A DNA stretch of 18,476 nt from contig JAEWCE010000207.1 in NCBI GenBank assembly GCA_023390785.1, positions 1 to 18,476 on the forward strand, given 5' to 3'. Both the position numbers and the translations under genes were made by a program. Below are positions 14,779-18,476 of the stretch, piece by piece (position 1 is the first letter of the stretch; every line of letters starts with the position of its first letter). The stretch is from Pseudomonadota bacterium (GTDB taxonomy: Bacteria > Pseudomonadota > Alphaproteobacteria > Rhizobiales > Devosiaceae). The notes below the pieces were generated by a model. It saw nothing but the letters and a program-made list of their open reading frames with translations. It ran no database searches and was not told the origin of the DNA.

Positions 14779-15189
14779 ATGACGCTGAGATCCCAGGACG
14801 CCCTGATCTATCTGATGGTGGTGGCGGCGACGTCCGACGCAAGGGTGAGCGATCGCGAGCTCGAAATCATCTCCAGCCTGGTCGGCCGGCTGCCGGTGTT
14901 CGACGGCTTCAACCGCGACAATCTCGGGCAGGTCGCCGCCGAGGCGATCGACCTGATCAAGGACAGCTCCAATCTCGACAAGGTGCTGGAGATGATCTTC
15001 GGCGCCATCCCGGAGCGGCTGCGAGACACCGCCTATGCCCTGGCGGTCGAGGTGGCGGCCGTGGACCTCAGGCTCGAACAGGAAGAATTGCGCCTGCTCG
15101 AAATGATCCGCGACGGCCTGAGGCTGGACAATCTCGTCGCCGCGGCGATCGAAGCGTCGGCGCGCGCCAGGCTGCGGCGGGCCGAGTAG
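14779..15189 (+). CDS. TerB-like (tellurite resistance TerB family) protein
   Basis: This 136-residue all-helical protein matches the TerB-like family. It has an N-terminal ALIYLMVVAATSDARVSDRELEII segment and a second, similar acidic helix pair, YALAVEVAAVDLRLEQEELRLLEMI (about 89-113), which gives an internal two-fold look. TerB proteins have acidic, probably metal-binding clusters, but a stand-alone copy such as this is not proof of tellurite resistance. It has no signal peptide and is presumably cytoplasmic. ATG 14779 is chosen because it opens the conserved part and has GGAGA 10 nt upstream; the frame is open to 14659, but that extension crosses the terminator-like hairpin. Confidence 0.82.
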   Translation: MTLRSQDALIYLMVVAATSDARVSDRELEIISSLVGRLPVFDGFNRDNLGQVAAEAIDLIKDSSNLDKVLEMIFGAIPERLRDTAYALAVEVAAVDLRLEQEELRLLEMIRDGLRLDNLVAAAIEASARARLRRAE

Positions 15190-15201
15190 CGCTCGGGCGT
15201 T

Positions 15202-16014
15202 TCAGTAAAACCCTATCGGAAACCAGCGCAGATAGAGTTCGTCCAGCGTGCCGTCCTTCTTGAGGCGGGCGAGGCTGTAGTCGATGGCCTGCCGAATGGC
15301 GTCATGGCCGGTGGCGACCGCGATGGAAAAGCCATCGCCGAACAGGTCGGGGCGAAAATAGGGCTGGCCGGCGAAACTGCAGCAGTCCGGATTGTCGATG
15401 AACCAGAAGCTCGCGCGCATGGCGTCGCCGAAATAGGCATCCGCCTTCTTGTCGTGCACGGCCTCGAGCGCCGCGGTCTCGCTGTCGAATTCGGCGAGCT
15501 TGGCATCGGGCAGGTAGCGGCGCACGAACTCCTCATGCGCCGAGCCCTTGCGGACCGCGACGGTCTTGCCCGCCAGGGCTCTGGGGTCGAAATTGGCGGC
15601 GCCATCCTTGGGCGTCACGAAGCGGCCCGGCAGCATCAGATAGATGTCGGAGAAGTCGTAGAGGGCGCCATTGGCATTGGTCATCGCGAGCCCGGCGATG
15701 AGGGCATCGCCCTGCCCGTCCTCCAGCGCCTTGCCCGCCTGCTCCCACGGCCAGGCCTGCATGGTGCAGGTGATCTTCAGGTCGCCGCAGATGGCGCGCG
15801 CCAGATCGACATTGTAGCCGACCAACTCCCCCGACTTGTCACGGTAGTTGAAGGGCGGAAAATCCGCCGTGGTCAGGAAGCGGATATTGGGCACTGCCGA
15901 CAGGTTCGGCACGATTTCGCGCGCCGTGGGATCGGAATGGTAGGGCAGCGTCTGGGCCGAGGCGGCGTCGAGGCCGAACGCCAGCACAATCAGGGCAAGG
16001 AGCGCGCGCATCAT
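15202..16014 (-). CDS. ABC transporter substrate-binding protein, amino-acid type (SBP_bac_3)
   Basis: This 270-residue type II periplasmic binding protein has a signal peptide (MMRALLALIVLAFGLDAASA, cleavage before Q21). Family segments include FLTTADFPPFNYRD..GELVGYNVDLARAIC near residues 50-85, WEQAGKALEDGQGDALIAGLAMT, and a C-terminal I-D-Y-S-L-A-R-L-K-K-D-G-T-L-D-E-L-Y. These bind polar amino acids or similar solutes for an ABC importer, but no permease or ATPase gene is adjacent, so it is an orphan here. Cys residues occur in pairs (RAICGDLKITC; DNPDCC). The start ATG-ATG at 16014 is chosen for the signal peptide; the open frame to 16278 is a shadow region. It is divergent from the glycosyltransferase and converges on the TerB-like gene with 12 nt between stops. 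Confidence 0.88.
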   Translation of the reverse strand: MMRALLALIVLAFGLDAASAQTLPYHSDPTAREIVPNLSAVPNIRFLTTADFPPFNYRDKSGELVGYNVDLARAICGDLKITCTMQAWPWEQAGKALEDGQGDALIAGLAMTNANGALYDFSDIYLMLPGRFVTPKDGAANFDPRALAGKTVAVRKGSAHEEFVRRYLPDAKLAEFDSETAALEAVHDKKADAYFGDAMRASFWFIDNPDCCSFAGQPYFRPDLFGDGFSIAVATGHDAIRQAIDYSLARLKKDGTLDELYLRWFPIGFY

Positions 16015-16167
16015 GGTCCGCAAAAGGTGTCGGCCGCTTATGGCGCAATTCGGTACGGCTGGCGAGAGGCGGGGCGAGGCTGAAACAGCTTGCAAATGCC
16101 GGCGGTCGGCGTACCGATATACGCATTGATACTTAGGCCATTGTTTTACTGAAGAGGCGGACTGCCC

Positions 16168-16172
16168 GGGAG
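16168..16172 (+). promoter_or_regulatory. Shine-Dalgarno deciding the TTG start at 16182
   Basis: GGGAG lies 9 nt before TTG 16182. The frame is open only from 16137 (TAG at 16134-16136), and the only other start-like codon is CTG 16149. The site therefore supports TTG as the start of the glycosyltransferase. Confidence 0.55.
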
Positions 16173-16181
16173 CGCAGCCCT

Positions 16182-18038
16182 TTGTCTCATCCGGACGAGG
16201 CGATCGCATTATTGCGCGCCGTCCTCCGCGAAAATTGCACGACGGACCTCGCGGCACGACGGCATTTGAACATTGCAAAGCAGATGGGCGTGGATCCGCT
16301 GGATTACTGCGCGCATCGCTTCGGGCTGGGCAATGCGGAGACCTGGCGACGTGTCGCTGCCTGGGCGGGCACCCAGTTCGCGGGAGTCACGCCGTCGCGC
16401 CTGCCTGCCCCGCCGATCGCGCGGCTCGGGCATCTGGGCGCTGTGCGGACGCTGCGGCAGCAGGTGCTCGGCGAAGCGGTGCTGTTCGTTGCGCCGGCCT
16501 TCGCCGAAGCGATCCGGCTGCGCGTTGCGCCGGACGGTCTGAAGCGACAATTGCGCGTCGTCCCGCCCGAGGCGATCGAGGCCGGGCTGGCACGCGCGGC
16601 AAGCGGGCAGTTGATGGACGAGGCGAGGCAACGTCTCACGCGCCTGTGGCCACGCGCCAGCGCGTCACAGGACTTGCCGCGCCACGCCCGCATCGGCTTT
16701 GCCCTACTGCTGGTCGCGGTGATCGCGGTGGTGATGATCTCGGGGGTCGTTGCCCGTCCGGTGCTGATCCCACTGGTGATGCCGCTGCTGATGCTGCCCG
16801 GGCTGCTGCGGCTGGTCGCCGCCATCCCGCACAAGCCGGGGCGGGCAGCGCCGCGGCTGTTGTCCGACGCGGAACTGCCGCTCTACAGCGTGCTGATCCC
16901 GCTGCGGGACGAGGCCGCGATGGTGCCGCTACTCCGTCGCGCCATGAGTGCGCTCGACTATCCGCCGGAAAAGCTCGACATCCGCTTCGTCGTCGAAGAG
17001 CGCAGCCGCAAGACGGTGGCGGCGGTCGAGGCCGTGCTGTCCGACCCGCTGTTCCGCATGGTTCTGGTGCCGGACGGACCGCCACGCACCAAGCCCAAGG
17101 CGCTCGACTACGCACTGCCGCTCGCGCGCGGCAAATACCTCGTGGTGTTCGACGCCGAGGACATGCCCGAGCCGCAGCAGCTCCGTCTCGCTGCCAGCCT
17201 GTTCGAGGCCGATGCCGGCGTCGCCTGCCTGCAGGCCGAGCTGGTCCCGGAAAATGCCAGCGAAAATGCGCTGACTGCGCTGTTCGCCGGCGAGTATGCC
17301 GGGCTTTTCGGCCGGCTGCTGCCGGCGCTGTCGCGCTGGCGGCTGCCGATGCCGCTGGGCGGCACCAGCAACCATTTCCGGTTGTCGGTGCTCAACGACA
17401 TCGGAGGCTGGGACGCCTTCAACGTTACCGAGGACGCCGATCTGGGCGTGCGCCTGGCGCGCCGGGGCTACCGCACGGAATGCTTTGACAGCCGCACCTA
17501 TGAGGAGGCGCCGTTGACGCTCAAGGCATGGATGGCGCAGCGGACACGCTGGATGAAGGGCTGGATGCAGACCTTCGTTGTCCACAACCGGGCCCCGCGG
17601 CAGTTCCTGCGCGAAATCGGCTGGCGTGGATTCCTCGGCTTCCAGGTGCTTGTGGGCGGCATGATCGTCGCCTCGCTGCTGCATACGGTGTTCATCGCGT
17701 CGCTGCTGGCCCGGCTGCTGCTCGAGGGCGTGGTCGGGCTGGTGCCACGCGACTGGTGGGACTGGACGGCGATCGGCATCCTGGCCTCGGGCTATGGCGG
17801 CGCCATCGCCATCCAGGTGAGCGGCCTGTGGCACCAGCGCGCCTGGTCACTGCTGCCCCAGCAATTGCTGCTGCCGGCCTATTGGCTGTTGCATACGCTG
17901 GCTGCGGTGCGGGCGGTGCACGAGCTGATCGTCGATCCGATGCACTGGGCCAAGACCACGCATGGGGTGACGCGGCTCAGTCGCGGCCGCGCCACCGGCA
18001 ACGAGGGCGACCCGGTGCTTACGCCGCGTACCGGCTGA
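16182..18038 (+). CDS. membrane glycosyltransferase family 2 protein with N-terminal MshEN-like region
   Basis: This 618-residue protein starts with about 165 soluble residues resembling the N-terminal domain of GspE/MshE (tentative). Two membrane helices follow (about 171-215), then a GT2 catalytic domain: YSVLIPLRDEA (235-245), DAED (324-327) as DxD-type site, TED (416-418) and QRTRW (453-457), the processive-GT2 signature. Further hydrophobic helices lie between about 480 and 590. It probably makes or extends a cell-surface or exported polysaccharide at the inner membrane; the product is unknown. TTG 16182 is chosen because of GGGAG at 16168 and the in-frame stop at 16134. Its 3' end overlaps the end of the dadA-like gene by 20 nt (18019-18038). 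Confidence 0.87.
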   Translation: MSHPDEAIALLRAVLRENCTTDLAARRHLNIAKQMGVDPLDYCAHRFGLGNAETWRRVAAWAGTQFAGVTPSRLPAPPIARLGHLGAVRTLRQQVLGEAVLFVAPAFAEAIRLRVAPDGLKRQLRVVPPEAIEAGLARAASGQLMDEARQRLTRLWPRASASQDLPRHARIGFALLLVAVIAVVMISGVVARPVLIPLVMPLLMLPGLLRLVAAIPHKPGRAAPRLLSDAELPLYSVLIPLRDEAAMVPLLRRAMSALDYPPEKLDIRFVVEERSRKTVAAVEAVLSDPLFRMVLVPDGPPRTKPKALDYALPLARGKYLVVFDAEDMPEPQQLRLAASLFEADAGVACLQAELVPENASENALTALFAGEYAGLFGRLLPALSRWRLPMPLGGTSNHFRLSVLNDIGGWDAFNVTEDADLGVRLARRGYRTECFDSRTYEEAPLTLKAWMAQRTRWMKGWMQTFVVHNRAPRQFLREIGWRGFLGFQVLVGGMIVASLLHTVFIASLLARLLLEGVVGLVPRDWWDWTAIGILASGYGGAIAIQVSGLWHQRAWSLLPQQLLLPAYWLLHTLAAVRAVHELIVDPMHWAKTTHGVTRLSRGRATGNEGDPVLTPRTG

Positions 18039-18476
18039 GATCGAGATCGGTGACGTCGATGTCAGGCGCCTTGCCGGCGACGATGTCGGCGATCACCTGG
18101 CCGGAGCCGGCAGCCATGGTCCAGCCGAGCGTGCCATGGCCGGTGTTGAGGTAGAAATTGCCATAGCGCGTGCGGCCGATCACCGGCGTGCCGTCGGGCG
18201 TCATCGGCCTGAGCCCACACCAGAAGGTGGCCTTGCTCACATCGCCGGCGCGGGGGAACAGGTCGCGCAGCGAGCGCTCCAGCGGGCCGCGGCGATGCGG
18301 CCGGAGCGTCTTGTCCCAGCCGGCGATCTCGGCGGTGCCGCCGATGCGGATGCGGTCGTCGAAGCGGGTGGTGGCGACCTTGTAGGTCGCGTCCATCACG
18401 GTCGACACCGGTGCGACGGCCGCATCGGTAATCGGGACGGTGAGCGAGTAGCCCTTGATCGGATAGACCGGAAGAC
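18019..18476 (-). CDS. dadA: D-amino-acid dehydrogenase, C-terminal part (5' end outside window)
   Basis: The frame is open to the window edge, so about 152 C-terminal residues are visible. They contain YPIKGYSLTVPI, the TYKVATTRFDDRIRIGGTAEIAG block, and WCGLRPMTPDGTPVIGRTRYGNFYLNTGHGTLGWTMAAGSG, the FAD-binding C-terminal signature of DadA-type enzymes. These are quinone-linked flavoproteins on the inner membrane that deaminate D-amino acids to 2-oxo acids. The GTG at 18408 is only an internal codon. The stop TAA lies inside the glycosyltransferase coding region. A glycine- or sarcosine-oxidase relative is the alternative, but the KGYSLTVPI and RIRIGG patterns favour DadA. Confidence 0.9.
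   Translation of the reverse strand, partial: LPVYPIKGYSLTVPITDAAVAPVSTVMDATYKVATTRFDDRIRIGGTAEIAGWDKTLRPHRRGPLERSLRDLFPRAGDVSKATFWCGLRPMTPDGTPVIGRTRYGNFYLNTGHGTLGWTMAAGSGQVIADIVAGKAPDIDVTDLDLSRYAA

Noticed and set aside
16015..16278. N-terminal extension of the substrate-binding protein
   Set aside because: The signal peptide begins at 16014; the extension would bury it and overlaps the glycosyltransferase start.
1..18476. CRISPR arrays, tRNA or rRNA genes, insertion sequences, prophage genes
   Set aside because: No regularly spaced repeats, no cloverleaf or rRNA signatures, and no transposase or integrase motifs were seen on either strand.

Overview
The window is a GC-rich, densely coding stretch of ordinary chromosome. 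It most likely comes from an alphaproteobacterium of the order Hyphomicrobiales (Rhizobiales), perhaps a Devosia-like lineage. The order is suggested by a PodJ-like polar protein with SEL1 repeats and a peptidoglycan-binding tail, the TauE/SafE + TIGR02186 pair, a class I lysyl-tRNA synthetase, the pyrD-DUF952 pair and the ligase-associated helicase/PdeM pair. The genus is a guess. I found no rRNA, tRNA, CRISPR array, insertion sequence, integrase or phage gene, and no gap longer than 300 bases without a gene.

Layout, left to right. (1) 1-1618 (+): C-terminal part of a PodJ-like protein, entering from outside the window. (2) 1763-3447 (+): a TSUP transporter and a TIGR02186 membrane-anchored protein, translationally coupled through a TTGA overlap and closed by a strong hairpin. 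(3) 7148-3512 (-): a ligase-associated DEXH helicase and the endonuclease PdeM, overlapping by 44 nt, then a small secreted four-cysteine protein of unknown function. (4) 8121-7303 (-): a xylose-isomerase-like TIM-barrel protein. It is divergent from (5) 8172-10152 (+), a P-loop nucleoside/sugar-kinase-family protein followed one base later by a DinF-like MATE exporter. (6) 11588-10141 (-): a DUF952 protein and pyrD, joined by an ATGA overlap. They are divergent from (7) 11732-13019 (+), a LexA-like HTH/S24 regulator and a dienelactone-hydrolase-family protein linked by an 8-codon bridge ORF. (8) 14644-13031 (-): lysS, divergent from (9) 14779-15189 (+), a TerB-like protein whose leader carries an intrinsic-terminator-like hairpin. 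(10) 16014-15202 (-): a periplasmic amino-acid-type solute-binding protein, divergent from (11) 16182-18038 (+), a membrane GT2 glycosyltransferase. (12) 18476-18019 (-): the C-terminal third of a D-amino-acid dehydrogenase.

Most of the genes are housekeeping: polarity and cell envelope, DNA repair, pyrimidine synthesis, translation, transport and D-amino-acid catabolism. Genes are tightly packed, with several 1-44 nt overlaps, including tail-to-tail overlaps of convergent genes, and three genes use TTG starts. I see no obvious new defence or mobile system. The points most worth a second look are the putatively self-cleaving S24 regulator with a palindrome in its own leader, the TGATG-miniORF-TGATG bridge behind it, the terminator-like hairpin in front of the TerB gene, the REP-like palindromic patch at about 7204-7291, and the uncharacterised small Cys protein and TIGR02186 protein.
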